64,000 nt of DNA from Pseudoduganella umbonata (GCF_014192225.1 NZ_JACHXS010000003.1:1-64000); one strand, 5' to 3'. Counted from the stretch's first letter, positions 37,127 to 47,077 are shown. Translations and numbers: made by a program. Notes: generated by a model not told the origin, from the sequence alone.

Positions 37127-38135
37127 CATCGACGACGCGGCACTGGAATGGGTGGCCCGCGAGGCGGCCGGCCCGCTGGACGCCGCCGCGCAGGCCGCCT
37201 TCGAAGCGTGGTACCTGGCCAACCCCAGGCACCAGGGCGCCTACCTGCGTGCCCGGGCCATCGCCCACTCGCTGGACGGGATCACCGTGCAGGCCAGCCT
37301 GAAGCCGCAAGTGGCCTACGCGCCGGACCCGGCTCCGCTTGCGGATGCAAACGTTGCCACGGCGGCGAACGATGAGGCCGCGGACGTCGCCAGGCCGGCG
37401 CGCAGCCGCCGCGCCTTCGTGTTCGGCGGCGCACTGGCCGCCGGCATGGCGGCGATCGCCGTCACGTCGCTGGCGCCGGACCTGCTGGGCCGCGTCACGT
37501 ATGAAACGGCGCGCGGCGAGTTCCGCAAGGTGCGGCTGGCCGACCGCTCGACGATCAGCATCAACAGCGCCAGCCAGGTGGAAGTGCGGCTGACCGACGC
37601 CCAGCGCCGCATCGCGCTGGTCCACGGCGAGGCCTGGTTCGACGTGGCCAGGGACAAGACCCGGCCGTTCGTCGTGGAGGCGGGCGACGCGCGGGTGCGC
37701 GCCGTCGGCACCGCCTTCTCGGTGCGGCGCCACGCCGAAGGCGCCGAAGTGCTGGTGACGGAGGGCGTGGTCGAGGTGTGGGCGGATGGCAGCACGGCGG
37801 CGCACCGCCGGGTCGCTGCCGGCGAGCTGGCGCTGGTACCCGCCGACGGCAGCGCTCCGCGCATCGGCACGAATCCCGGCGAGGTGGCGCGCCGGCTGGC
37901 CTGGCGCGAGGGCAAGCTGGTGTTCGAGAACCAGCCGCTGGGCGACGCCGTGGCCGAGTTCAACCGCTACAACACGCGGCAGATCGTAGTGGCCGATCCG
38001 GCCCTGCGGCGCAAGCCGCTGGTGGGCCATTACCGGATCGACCAGCCGGAGGAATTCGCCAACGACGTGCATGCATTGCTGAACGTGCCGGTGGCCATTC
38101 GCGCCGATGCGATCCAGATCGGCGCGGCGCGCTGA
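37119..38135 (+). CDS. FecR-type anti-sigma factor / signal transducer
   Basis: Inner-membrane protein of 338 residues. The cytosolic N-terminal part (ALEWVAREAAGPLDAAAQAAFEAW) is the sigma-binding DUF4880-type segment. A single membrane helix lies near 97-120 (AFVFGGALAAGMAAIAVTSLA), then a periplasmic FecR domain (RLADRSTISINSASQVEVRL, RIALVHGEAWFDVARD, VRAVGTAFSV) and a C-terminal secretin-like tail. It relays receptor occupancy to the coupled sigma factor. It is followed after 27 bases by the FecA-like receptor. Confidence 0.93.
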   Translation: MSSIDDAALEWVAREAAGPLDAAAQAAFEAWYLANPRHQGAYLRARAIAHSLDGITVQASLKPQVAYAPDPAPLADANVATAANDEAADVARPARSRRAFVFGGALAAGMAAIAVTSLAPDLLGRVTYETARGEFRKVRLADRSTISINSASQVEVRLTDAQRRIALVHGEAWFDVARDKTRPFVVEAGDARVRAVGTAFSVRRHAEGAEVLVTEGVVEVWADGSTAAHRRVAAGELALVPADGSAPRIGTNPGEVARRLAWREGKLVFENQPLGDAVAEFNRYNTRQIVVADPALRRKPLVGHYRIDQPEEFANDVHALLNVPVAIRADAIQIGAAR

Positions 38136-38162
38136 CGCGGGCGCCGGACGCACCCCACTCCG

Positions 38163-41100
38163 ATGACGTTGCGCAGCCTGATGTTCGCGGCGGTGGCGGC
38201 GATTGCGCTGCCCCGCCCCGCCATGGCGACCGCCCTGCCGCTGGCGCTGCCGGCCGGCCCGGCCGCCGTGACGATGCCGGAATTTGCCCGGCAGGCCAAC
38301 CTGCGCCTGCTGGCCAGCGGCGACGACCTGGCCGGCGTGCGCACCGGCGCCGTGCACGGCACGTTCACGCCGCGGCAGGCGCTCGACCGGCTGCTCGCCG
38401 GTACCGGCCTGGTGGCCACGCTGAACACCAATGGCACGGTACTGGTCAGGCGCGCGCCGCTGCCGGCCACACCCGCCCCACCACCGGCCCCACCGCCCGC
38501 CCTGCCCCGCCCGGCCGAACCGCCGCCGGCAGCGCCGCCGGCCCGGGTGAAGATCGTCGGCACCCGCGCCGCCGAGCGGGACTCGATCCTGCACAAGAAG
38601 AATGCCGCCACGGCGGTGGACGTGATCAAGGCCGACGAGGTGGGCGCCTTCCCCGACCGCAACGTGGCCGAGGCGATTTCACGCGTGGCCGGCGTGACGC
38701 TCGACCGCGGCGACTACGGCGAAGGCACCACGATCAACGTGCGCGCCAATACGGCCGAACTGGTACGGGTGGAGATCGACGGCCTCGGCGTGCAGGCGGC
38801 GGGCGGCACGGACCTGAACAACGGCGGCTCGGGGCGCGGCGTCGACCTGCGCGAGCTGTCCACGGACCTGATCAAGAGCATCGAGGTGGTCAAGGGCTCC
38901 ACCGTCGACATGACCGAAGGCTCGCTGGGCGGCGGAGTGCTGATCCGCACCCGCTCGGGCCTGGATTTCGACAAACGCTACGTGGCGCTGCGCGCCGCCG
39001 CGCAGCGGAACTCGATCAACGGGCGCACCGCCCCGAACCTGAATTTCATCTTTGCCGACCGGTTTCTCGACAGGCGCCTGGGCGTGGTGCTGAACCTCAC
39101 CCGCGCCGCGGCATATAACGAGAACCACACCGCCCTGTATTCGGCCTACAACCTGGGTACCGTTCGCCCGCTCGATGTCGACGGTTCGCCGGACAAGACG
39201 TTTTCCTTCAATCCGGCGACCGTCAACCTCGCCGATCCGGCGGCGACGGCGCCGCTGGCGCGCTGGGAACGCACCGGCGGCGGCACCTTCGATGCACTGA
39301 GCCCGCTGGAGATCGTGCAGCGCTCGGCGGCGGCGCACAGCAAGGCCGATTGCCGCGCAGCCTTCCCGCAATACACGGCGGCCGAACTGGCCGCGATCGC
39401 CAGCCGCGCCCACCAGGCCACGGCGCAAAGCCAGCGCGCCAACGAGTTCATTACCTGCCTGAACCAGTGGAACGACTACACGCCGCAGCAGGTGCGCTAC
39501 CTGGTGCGCCGCGAATACGACGAGCGGCTGTACGGCGACCTGCGCGTCGACTTCAAGGTCGGCGACCGGCTGTCGCTGTACGCGAAGTTCAACCGCAACA
39601 CGCGCAAGATCGACGACGAGCAGTCGTTCTTCGCGCTGGGGAACATCAGCGCCAATCCGGCCGGCCGCTACACCGACAGCGGTACCGCGCCGGCGATCAC
39701 GCGCAGCCCGGCACCCGGGTCGAACACCTGGTTCTATCCATCGCCCGTCAACCTGGGCGCCAGCGCCACGGCCTGGCGCGGCATGACGGACGGCTCGGTG
39801 GCCAACATTGTGCCCGGCTCGGTCGTCGTCGATGCCAACCACCACCTGCTGCGGTACACGCTGACCGATGTCTCCGCCAACGTCGACCAGATCTACGACC
39901 GGATCGAGAGCTCGTCGCAGTACGCGCAGTTCGGCGGCACCTGGCGTTCCGGCCCGTTCCGCGCCGAGTTCCTGTACGGGCACGCCGCGTCGGATGCCTG
40001 GCGCATGCAATGGCGCACCAACTTCGGTTTCACGTACGGATCGGCAACCCTGTCCGTGGCGCCGAACGGCATGTGGACGCACGCGCTGCCGCCCGGCGCG
40101 ACGTACGACCAGAAGAACTACGCCAACTACGGCATGCTGAACGACCCGGCCGATCCGGGGGCGCCGCGCACGTCGGGCGCCACGCAGCTGACGATGGCCA
40201 ACCCGCGCATCATGGAACGGCGCGAGGACACGACGCGGCTGGACATGACTTACGCCTCCGCGGGGCGCATCCCGTTCGTCAGCCGCTTCAAGTTCGGCTT
40301 GCAGGGCCGCGACTACCGCACCGCGAACTGGTCCGGTGCCGGCTATACGGTGCGGCCGGCCACGGCAACGTCGCCGGCCGTCGTCGTGCCATGGGCGCAG
40401 GTACGGGGCAATTTCCAGGCCTGCGAGGACACGGCCGGATCGCTGGCCGGGGGCGGCCGGCCGTGCCAGTACGGCATCCACTACGGCAGCGACCCCGCCA
40501 CGGCGTTTACCGGTTCGATCGTGATGACGCAGGCGCAGTACCGCGGCATCGTGGCGCAGGCGCTGACGAACGATTCGATCCGCTACCTGCACGGTGCCCG
40601 CGACATCCCGGACGGCATTGTGGCGGGCTGGACCGGGATCGACGTGCGCAAGGTGATCGAACTGACCGGCGTGCAGCATTTCAATCTCGATTGCGTGAAG
40701 ACGTGCCGCGGCAGCGACGGCAACGTGTACGAGCAGCCGAAGACCGCGGTCGGCGAGCGCGTACTGGCCGGTTACCTGAGCGGCGACTTCACCATCGACC
40801 GGGTGCCGTGGACGGCGCTCGCGCTGCCGCTCGGTTCCACGATCGAAGGCAACTTCGGCTGGCGCGTGGTAAGGACCGACGTTGCCGGCACCGGCCTGAT
40901 GACGCTCCAGTCGGTGACGAAGACCGCGGCCTGGGATCCGGACACTCCCGGCGCCGCCGCCGGCATCGTGCAGCAGGCCGCGGCCCGCAACACGACGCTG
41001 CGCAGCGGCAGCACGGACGTGATGCCGATCCTGAACGTGGCGTGGTGGACGGCCGGCAACCGGCTGGCCGTGCGCTACCACCGCGCCAAGGCGATCGCCC

Positions 41101-41999
41101 GGCCGCCGGTGCAGTACCTGTACAGCAACAACGTCACCTGCAGCTACGACGAGCGCCGTCTCGACGCGGCGCTGGAACAGGACATGACGTGCGACGGCAC
41201 GCTGGGCAATCCGGGGTTGCGGTCACTCAGCAGCCGCAACCAGAACCTGTCCGTCGAGTGGTATCCGGACCGGGACACGGTGCTGTCGCTGGCCGGCTTC
41301 CGCCAGCGCGGGCTGAGCGGCGCGCCGATGCGGGTGGCCGTCTACGCGGCGCAGCCGTTCGCCGGCTCCGGCATCGCCGATCCGGGCACCGGCGCCGACC
41401 TGTCGGCGCTGCGCTATGCGTACGCCACGTACGTGAACGGCCCGTCGACGGCGCGCAACGGCATCGAGTTGAGCGGCAAGACCGCATTCACGTGGCTGCC
41501 TTGGCTGCTGCGCCATACAGGCCTGGATGCGAACTACACGCGGATGCGCTCGAAGGTGCTGGGCCAGCCGATCCGCGACCTGCTGACCGGTACCGCCCTC
41601 GGCCCCCAGCGCGAATTGCGCTATACGTGGAACGCCTCGCTGTGGTACGACGACGGCAGGCTGCAGGCGCGCCTGGCGGTGCAGAGCGCCGCCGGTTCGT
41701 TCCGCGAGCTGCCGGCCGGCGCCAACCACTACCCCGCCGTCGGCGTGGACAGCGCGCCGGCGCTGCCGTTCAACCCGGCGACGCCCACCTTCAACAGCGC
41801 CACGCGCTTCGTCGATGCCCGCATTGCGTGGCGCCTGACGCGCAACGTGGAGCTGTTCGCCGAGGGCCGCAACATCGGGCGCGCCGGCGAATCGACCTCC
41901 CATGGCAGCTACGCGCCGTACGCGGACGGCCGCCCGAACCTGGTCGATCATGCGTATGCGGGCACGCAGTACCTGTTCGGGATCGTGTTCCGCAACTGA
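38163..41999 (+). CDS. FecA-like TonB-dependent receptor with STN signalling domain
   Basis: Outer-membrane receptor of 1278 residues. After the signal peptide (to about residue 22), residues about 30-105 form a secretin/TonB short N-terminal (STN) domain (MPEFARQANLRLLASGDDL, GTFTPRQALDRLLAGTGL). A proline-rich linker (about 108-128) joins it to the plug (ATAVDVIKADEVGAFPDRNVAEAISRV). The barrel ends with AGTQYLFGIVFRN. The STN domain would touch FecR in the periplasm, making this the sensor of a sigma/FecR/FecA trio. Ligand unknown; the similarity to sugar-type receptors argues for a carbohydrate rather than iron. It is paralogous to the 32567 receptor. Confidence 0.92.
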   Translation: MTLRSLMFAAVAAIALPRPAMATALPLALPAGPAAVTMPEFARQANLRLLASGDDLAGVRTGAVHGTFTPRQALDRLLAGTGLVATLNTNGTVLVRRAPLPATPAPPPAPPPALPRPAEPPPAAPPARVKIVGTRAAERDSILHKKNAATAVDVIKADEVGAFPDRNVAEAISRVAGVTLDRGDYGEGTTINVRANTAELVRVEIDGLGVQAAGGTDLNNGGSGRGVDLRELSTDLIKSIEVVKGSTVDMTEGSLGGGVLIRTRSGLDFDKRYVALRAAAQRNSINGRTAPNLNFIFADRFLDRRLGVVLNLTRAAAYNENHTALYSAYNLGTVRPLDVDGSPDKTFSFNPATVNLADPAATAPLARWERTGGGTFDALSPLEIVQRSAAAHSKADCRAAFPQYTAAELAAIASRAHQATAQSQRANEFITCLNQWNDYTPQQVRYLVRREYDERLYGDLRVDFKVGDRLSLYAKFNRNTRKIDDEQSFFALGNISANPAGRYTDSGTAPAITRSPAPGSNTWFYPSPVNLGASATAWRGMTDGSVANIVPGSVVVDANHHLLRYTLTDVSANVDQIYDRIESSSQYAQFGGTWRSGPFRAEFLYGHAASDAWRMQWRTNFGFTYGSATLSVAPNGMWTHALPPGATYDQKNYANYGMLNDPADPGAPRTSGATQLTMANPRIMERREDTTRLDMTYASAGRIPFVSRFKFGLQGRDYRTANWSGAGYTVRPATATSPAVVVPWAQVRGNFQACEDTAGSLAGGGRPCQYGIHYGSDPATAFTGSIVMTQAQYRGIVAQALTNDSIRYLHGARDIPDGIVAGWTGIDVRKVIELTGVQHFNLDCVKTCRGSDGNVYEQPKTAVGERVLAGYLSGDFTIDRVPWTALALPLGSTIEGNFGWRVVRTDVAGTGLMTLQSVTKTAAWDPDTPGAAAGIVQQAAARNTTLRSGSTDVMPILNVAWWTAGNRLAVRYHRAKAIARPPVQYLYSNNVTCSYDERRLDAALEQDMTCDGTLGNPGLRSLSSRNQNLSVEWYPDRDTVLSLAGFRQRGLSGAPMRVAVYAAQPFAGSGIADPGTGADLSALRYAYATYVNGPSTARNGIELSGKTAFTWLPWLLRHTGLDANYTRMRSKVLGQPIRDLLTGTALGPQRELRYTWNASLWYDDGRLQARLAVQSAAGSFRELPAGANHYPAVGVDSAPALPFNPATPTFNSATRFVDARIAWRLTRNVELFAEGRNIGRAGESTSHGSYAPYADGRPNLVDHAYAGTQYLFGIVFRN

Positions 42000-42084
42000 G
42001 GGGCAATGAGGGAAGTGGTGGAACCGAGGGCGGCCGGGGGCCAACGGGAAGCAGCCATGCGGCAGCCTGCGCGGCGAGCCGTGT

Positions 42085-42471
42085 TCAGCCCGCGTCCAGC
42101 GCGCCGATCAGCGCCGGCAGGGGCGCCGGTTTCGTCAGGTGCAGGTTGAAGCCCGATGCGGCCGTCCGGGCGCGCGCCTCGGCATCGCCCCAGGCCGTGA
42201 GCGCGATGATGCGCAGGCCGGTGAATCCGGGGGTGGCGCGCAGTACCTGCGCCACCTGGTAGCCGTCCATGCCGGGCATGCCGAGATCGAGCAGCACGAC
42301 ATCGGGCTGGAACGCGTGCACCGCCTGCAGCGCGCTGGCACCGCTGAAGGCGACATCGACCTCGTAGCCCGACAGGCGCATCAGTTCGGCCAACAGTTCC
42401 GCCGCGTCGCAGTTATCGTCGACTATCAGAATGCGCCGCGCGGCGCCACGTCCGTTGCTGAAATTGCCCAT
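42085..42471 (-). CDS. Stand-alone response-regulator receiver domain
   Basis: Protein of 128 residues made only of a CheY-like receiver: ILIVDDNCDAAELLAELM (acidic pocket), phospho-acceptor Asp in [14 protein letters not shown], Thr in IIALTAWGD and Lys in LTKPAPLP. There is no output domain. It is close in sequence to the receiver at the C-terminus of the hybrid kinase at 51380 ([11 protein letters not shown], ALTxWGxAEDRERS-like), so it may exchange phosphate with such a kinase. A seven-codon frame with a strong ribosome site precedes it. Confidence 0.88.
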   Translation of the reverse strand: MGNFSNGRGAARRILIVDDNCDAAELLAELMRLSGYEVDVAFSGASALQAVHAFQPDVVLLDLGMPGMDGYQVAQVLRATPGFTGLRIIALTAWGDAEARARTAASGFNLHLTKPAPLPALIGALDAG

Positions 42472-42483
42472 CCCGCCTGCCGA

Positions 42484-42507
42484 TTATTGTTCGTGCACCT
42501 CGACCAT
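42484..42507 (-). CDS. Seven-codon leader frame (MVEVHEQ) before the receiver gene
   Basis: AAGGAG sits eight bases before an ATG that opens only seven codons and a TAA, ending thirteen bases before the receiver start. The ribosome site is much better than the receiver's own (GGCGGG). It may act as a translational-coupling leader, or be a chance frame. Confidence 0.3.
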   Translation of the reverse strand: MVEVHEQ

Positions 42508-42612
42508 GAACGTTACTCCTTATCGGCAGGAAACTTGTAGGACGGCATCCCGACACGGTGTGGGAATGAAGCGCGGAACAATCTCATGAATCGCAACAAC
42601 AAATCAAGCCGC

Positions 42613-43626
42613 TCAGCCCGTCGTCCGGCCGCGCGATCGCAGCAACAGCCAGGTGGCACATCCCAGTGCGCCCAGCACCGCCAGCTTGCGCTCCGGATAG
42701 TGCTCGACGTGACGGGTGTACCAGCTGTACGGCAGGGATTCGTCGGTCCAGGCGCCGGTGACGGAACCGGTGCCGGGCGTGGGCTGGAACAGGTTGTCGT
42801 AGCCATTGTCCGGCTTGTCCGTTTTCTGCGTCCTGAACATCAGGCCGCCCGCCACCATCAGCTTGTCCAGCAAGGCCGGGCTGATTTTTTGCAGGAGTGC
42901 GACCAGTGCGCCCTGCCCGCCGACGATGATGTCGCGCCGCGCGTGCTCCGCCGCGAACAGCACGGATTCGGCGACCGCCTCGGGCGCATAGACGGGAGGC
43001 ACGGGGCGCGGCTGTACGCCGAGCCGGGACCGCGAATTCAGGAACAGCGGCGTATCGATGAAGCTCGGCATCACCATGGTCAGCTGGACCGGCATTTTCT
43101 CGTGCATCAGTTCCATCCGCAGTGCTTCCGTGAACCCGGCGATGCCGTGCTTGGCGGCGACGTACGGCGCGTGCAGGGGTGCGGCGCGCAGCGAGACGAT
43201 CGACGCCACATTGATGATCGTGCCTTGCCGCTGGCGGCGCATCGGCGCCAGCGCCGCCTTCATGCCGTAGATATACCCCATCAGGTCGACCTGGATGATG
43301 CGTTCGATTTCCTCGATCGTCATGTCGGCCACCGGCGCGTGCTCGTTGATGCCGGCGTTATTGACCCACGTATCGATGCGCCCGAACCGCGCGATCGCCG
43401 TATCGGCGAGACGGGCCACCTGCTGCCACTGCGACACATCGCCTGGAACCACCAGCGCCCGCCCGCCCAGGCGCTCGACGTCACGCGCCACCTGCTCCAG
43501 CGCGACCTCGTTGCGGGCAGCCAGCACCAGGCAAGCCTGCCGGCGTGCGAATGCCAACGCGACGGCGCGCCCGATGCCGCTCGATGCTCCGGTGATCACG
43601 ACAACTTGCTGTTCGATCGGTTTCAT
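42613..43626 (-). CDS. SDR-family oxidoreductase with C-terminal membrane segment
   Basis: Protein of 337 residues. The NAD(P)-binding TGASSGIGRAVALAFARR, the NNAG motif and the YVAAK catalytic pair place it in the classical short-chain dehydrogenases. The extra 80 residues after the SDR core end with a hydrophobic stretch (KLAVLGALGCATWLLLRS), likely a membrane anchor. Such SDRs act on lipids, sterols or sugars; the substrate is unknown. It is a single gene, divergent from the receptor at 44054. Confidence 0.87.
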   Translation of the reverse strand: MKPIEQQVVVITGASSGIGRAVALAFARRQACLVLAARNEVALEQVARDVERLGGRALVVPGDVSQWQQVARLADTAIARFGRIDTWVNNAGINEHAPVADMTIEEIERIIQVDLMGYIYGMKAALAPMRRQRQGTIINVASIVSLRAAPLHAPYVAAKHGIAGFTEALRMELMHEKMPVQLTMVMPSFIDTPLFLNSRSRLGVQPRPVPPVYAPEAVAESVLFAAEHARRDIIVGGQGALVALLQKISPALLDKLMVAGGLMFRTQKTDKPDNGYDNLFQPTPGTGSVTGAWTDESLPYSWYTRHVEHYPERKLAVLGALGCATWLLLRSRGRTTG

Positions 43627-44053
43627 GACAAAGCCTTTCGGATCTCGTGTAAATGGGTTTTCTGCTCGGCGTCATGGTTGCCGACTTTGCGCGCCGGTGC
43701 AAATGACGCGTCAATGGTGCACTGCACAACCCGATGCCGTGGTGCACGAACCACCGTTGGCCGACGCACCGCACGGGTTTCGGCGACGAACTGAATGCGG
43801 GAAGATGTTTGCGCAACCAAAAAATGTTAGATCATCAAAACTTGCACTTGGCAAGCGGCTGTTCAGCGGGAATGACTGAACTACAACGCCGAACGAATCT
43901 CCATTGCCGATGCCGCCGAGTTGGTCTACATTCGGTCCTGGACAGGTGAAAACGGTTTCAACACAGGATCCGTTCCCTCATCCGCCTGCATGTTATGCAT
44001 CACTGAGTGCACGCATGCAGGATACATATATATAAAAAACACAGGAGACAAAA
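43627..44053. other. Divergent intergenic region, SDR and TonB receptor
   Basis: No gene is credible. It is unusually AT-rich next to the receptor start (ATACATATATATAAAAAAC near 44020), which suggests the receptor promoter. No hairpin repeat lies here. Confidence 0.5.
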
Positions 44054-47000
44054 GTGAGAAACCTTCAGAAGACGGCAATCGCCATTGCCGTGACTCAACT
44101 CGCCATCTGGTCGCACGGCGCCGCAACGGCGCAGGAAGTTAGCGCTAACGAAAACCAGTCCACCGCCAGCAGCGCTGCCGTCGTCGTCGTCAGCGGGCAG
44201 CGCGCTGCCCTGCAGTCGGCACAGAAACTTAAACAGGATGCGGACGAGGTGGTCGACTCGATCGTTGCCGAGGATATCGGCAAGCTGCCCGACCGTTCCG
44301 TGACCGAAATCCTCAGCCGCGTGGTCGGCGTGACGATGGACCGCAGCATGAGCAACGACCCGCAGCATTACGCGGTCGAGGGCTCCGGCATCGCCATCCG
44401 CGGCCTGACCTATGTGCGTTCCGAACTGAACGGCCGCGAATCGTTCTCCGCCAACGGCGGCCGCTCGCTCAGCTTCACGGACGTGCCGCCGGAACTGATG
44501 GCCGGCGTCGACGTCTACAAGAACCCGTCCGCCGAGCAGACCGAGGGCGGCGTCTCCGGCCTGGTCAACCTGCGCACGGCGATGCCGTTCGACTTCAAGG
44601 GATTCAAGGGCGCGGTGTCCGGTTCGTACACCTACTCGGACCTGCGCAAGGGCAAGGCCCAGCCGACCGGTTCGCTGCTGCTGTCGGACCGCTGGAATAC
44701 CCGCTTCGGCGAATTCGGTGCGCTGATCGACCTGGCCTCGTCGATCAGCCACACCCGCACGGACGAGATGTTCATCGAAGCCTATTACCCGAATGCGAAC
44801 GTGGATCCCAGCCGTACCGTCTGGGTGCCGCGCGGCGCCCAGTGGCGCTCGATGAACTGGGAACGCGACCGCAAGGGCCAGTACGCGGCCTTCCAGTGGC
44901 GGCCGAACCGCGACATCACCGCGGCGCTGACCTACTTCCAGTCGAAGTACAAGGAGGGCTGGTCCGAGCAGGCGCTGCTGTCGCAGGAAACCGGCGATCG
45001 CCCGTACGGCATCCAGGTGGAGAACGGCGTGTTCGACAAGAACGGCGCCTTCATTTCGGGCGTGATCTCGAATCCGGCCAACGGCGGCATCAACCTGAAC
45101 TCGGACCGCCGCGTGTCCGACCGCCGCTCGGCGACGCGCGACCTGGCGCTGAACCTGAAATGGCGTATTTCGCCGGCATGGAGCGCGACGACCGACTTCC
45201 AGGTGGTGCGCGCCAGCACGCAAGCGCTCGATTCCGACGTGGCCACCGGCATCCGGATGCAGAAGGAAACCCTGGATTTGTCCGGCGACGTGCCGAAGAT
45301 CACGTTCGACGCCGACGACGTCAGGTACCTGTCCGACCCGGCGAATTACTACTGGGCCTACACGATGGAGCACAAGGACCGCTCCAAGGCCGAGAGCAAG
45401 GCGTGGAAGACGGACGTCCGGTACGACTTCGACCACCCGGTGCTGCGCGACGTGCGCTTCGGCGTGCGGCTGCAGAACCGCAATTCGCGCAACCAGAACA
45501 CCAACCCGAGCTACAACTGGCAGGCGATCAGCCAGCCGTGGATGCTGGGCTGGCAGGTCGACCGCCTGGCCACGCTGGACGATCCGAAGTTCGCCGGCGG
45601 CGCCACGCTGCGCAGCTTCAACAACTTCTTCGGCGGCGACGTGCAGGTGCCGGCGATCATGTTCCCGGACGACGCGGTGGCCCGCGGCTACCCGGACAGC
45701 TATGCCAAGCTGCATACCTACCACGACATCCTGTGCGCCGAGAAGGGCACCACCTGCACGCCGTGGCCGGCAGCCACCTTCGACAACGATCCGGCCGGCA
45801 CCAACTTCCAGGAAGAAAAGACCCGCGCCTTCTATACGCAGCTGCGCTTCGGCTGGGACAACCTGAAGTATCCGGTCGACGGCAACATCGGCGTGCGCTA
45901 CGTGAAGACGAAGTCTACGGCGTACGGCTACACGACCTACAACCCGACGATTCCGACGTTCGAGGATGCCGCCGCCGTCCTGGAACGCAACAAGATCGCC
46001 AACATCACGCCGTTCGCCACCCGCCGCGACTACGAGAACGATTACCACAACTGGCTGCCCAGCCTGAACCTGCGGCTGAAGTACAGCGACCAGCTGCAGT
46101 TCCGCGCGGCGATCGCCCGCTCGATGTCGCGGCCGGATTTCTCGCAGATGAAGGCCTACACCCCGCTGTCGCAGTCGATCACCACCGTCACGGATGAGGC
46201 GAGCAATATCGTGACGGTCACCAACACGTCGCTGACCGGCGCCGCCGACGGCAATCCGAACCTGCGCCCGACCACCGGCACGTCGGTCGACGTGACGGCC
46301 GAGTGGTACTTCGCCAAGGCCGGCTCGGTGACGCTCGCGCTCTTCAACAAGGACCTGAAGAACATCATCGTCAACCAGATGTACAACTACGAAGTGCAGG
46401 ACGTGAACGGCCAGACGCAGCGTTTCGCGGTGACCGGTCCGGTGAACGGCGCGCATGGCTACGCGCGCGGCTTCGAACTGGCCTACCAGCAGTACTACGA
46501 CTGGCTGCCGGGTTACCTGAAAGGCCTGGGCGTGCAGGCCAGCTTCACGTACGTGGACAGCAGCCGCAAGCTGGACAACCCGGTGTTCTCGGAATACTGC
46601 TCGGGCAACGCGGATGCGAACAACCTGAACCTGTACATCAACGGCTGCGACACCGATGGCCGCACCTTCGGCAACATGCCGCTGCAGGGCCTGTCGAAGC
46701 GCACCATCAACTTCGCGCTGATGTACGAGCGCGGTCCGGTGTCGGCGCGGGTGGCCTACAACTGGCGCTCGCGCTACCTGGCCGGCGTGAACCAGTGGGG
46801 CACGCGCGACACCAACGGCAAGGACACCAATCCGGCCAGCCCGACGTACGGCCAGAACAACGTGGCCTGGGGCCTGCCGCTGTGGCAGGAAAACTATGGC
46901 CAGGTGGACGCCTCGGTGTTCTACAACGTGACGGAGAAATTCCGTATCGGCCTGGAAGCGCAGAACCTGAACGACGCCACGTCCAAGCAGACCATGCAGC

Positions 47001-47077
47001 AGCACGCCGGCACGTTCGGCCACGCATGGTTCGTGACCGGCCCGCGGTATACGGTCCAGGCGAACTACTCGTTCTGA
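44054..47077 (+). CDS. TonB-dependent receptor (carbohydrate type)
   Basis: Outer-membrane receptor of 1007 residues from a GTG with AGGAGA seven bases upstream. A signal peptide (to about residue 27) precedes a plug domain (DEVVDSIVAEDIGKLPDRSVTEILSRVVGV, FTDVPPELMAGVDVYKNPSAEQTEGGVSG) and a barrel ending TVQANYSF. It fits the TIGR01782-like receptors that serve polysaccharide use. A perfect 12-base operator-like palindrome sits within codons 29-32. A strong hairpin terminator follows. Confidence 0.92.
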   Translation: MRNLQKTAIAIAVTQLAIWSHGAATAQEVSANENQSTASSAAVVVVSGQRAALQSAQKLKQDADEVVDSIVAEDIGKLPDRSVTEILSRVVGVTMDRSMSNDPQHYAVEGSGIAIRGLTYVRSELNGRESFSANGGRSLSFTDVPPELMAGVDVYKNPSAEQTEGGVSGLVNLRTAMPFDFKGFKGAVSGSYTYSDLRKGKAQPTGSLLLSDRWNTRFGEFGALIDLASSISHTRTDEMFIEAYYPNANVDPSRTVWVPRGAQWRSMNWERDRKGQYAAFQWRPNRDITAALTYFQSKYKEGWSEQALLSQETGDRPYGIQVENGVFDKNGAFISGVISNPANGGINLNSDRRVSDRRSATRDLALNLKWRISPAWSATTDFQVVRASTQALDSDVATGIRMQKETLDLSGDVPKITFDADDVRYLSDPANYYWAYTMEHKDRSKAESKAWKTDVRYDFDHPVLRDVRFGVRLQNRNSRNQNTNPSYNWQAISQPWMLGWQVDRLATLDDPKFAGGATLRSFNNFFGGDVQVPAIMFPDDAVARGYPDSYAKLHTYHDILCAEKGTTCTPWPAATFDNDPAGTNFQEEKTRAFYTQLRFGWDNLKYPVDGNIGVRYVKTKSTAYGYTTYNPTIPTFEDAAAVLERNKIANITPFATRRDYENDYHNWLPSLNLRLKYSDQLQFRAAIARSMSRPDFSQMKAYTPLSQSITTVTDEASNIVTVTNTSLTGAADGNPNLRPTTGTSVDVTAEWYFAKAGSVTLALFNKDLKNIIVNQMYNYEVQDVNGQTQRFAVTGPVNGAHGYARGFELAYQQYYDWLPGYLKGLGVQASFTYVDSSRKLDNPVFSEYCSGNADANNLNLYINGCDTDGRTFGNMPLQGLSKRTINFALMYERGPVSARVAYNWRSRYLAGVNQWGTRDTNGKDTNPASPTYGQNNVAWGLPLWQENYGQVDASVFYNVTEKFRIGLEAQNLNDATSKQTMQQHAGTFGHAWFVTGPRYTVQANYSF
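44138..44149. promoter_or_regulatory. Operator-like palindrome inside the receptor coding region
   Basis: GTTAGCGCTAAC is a perfect twelve-base palindrome 84 bases downstream of the receptor's start codon. It requires GTT and GCT codons, which are uncommon here, in a row. It is the exact core of the degenerate sites at 12070 and 30871. An internal operator of a LacI/GalR-type regulator is the inferred role. Confidence 0.45.
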
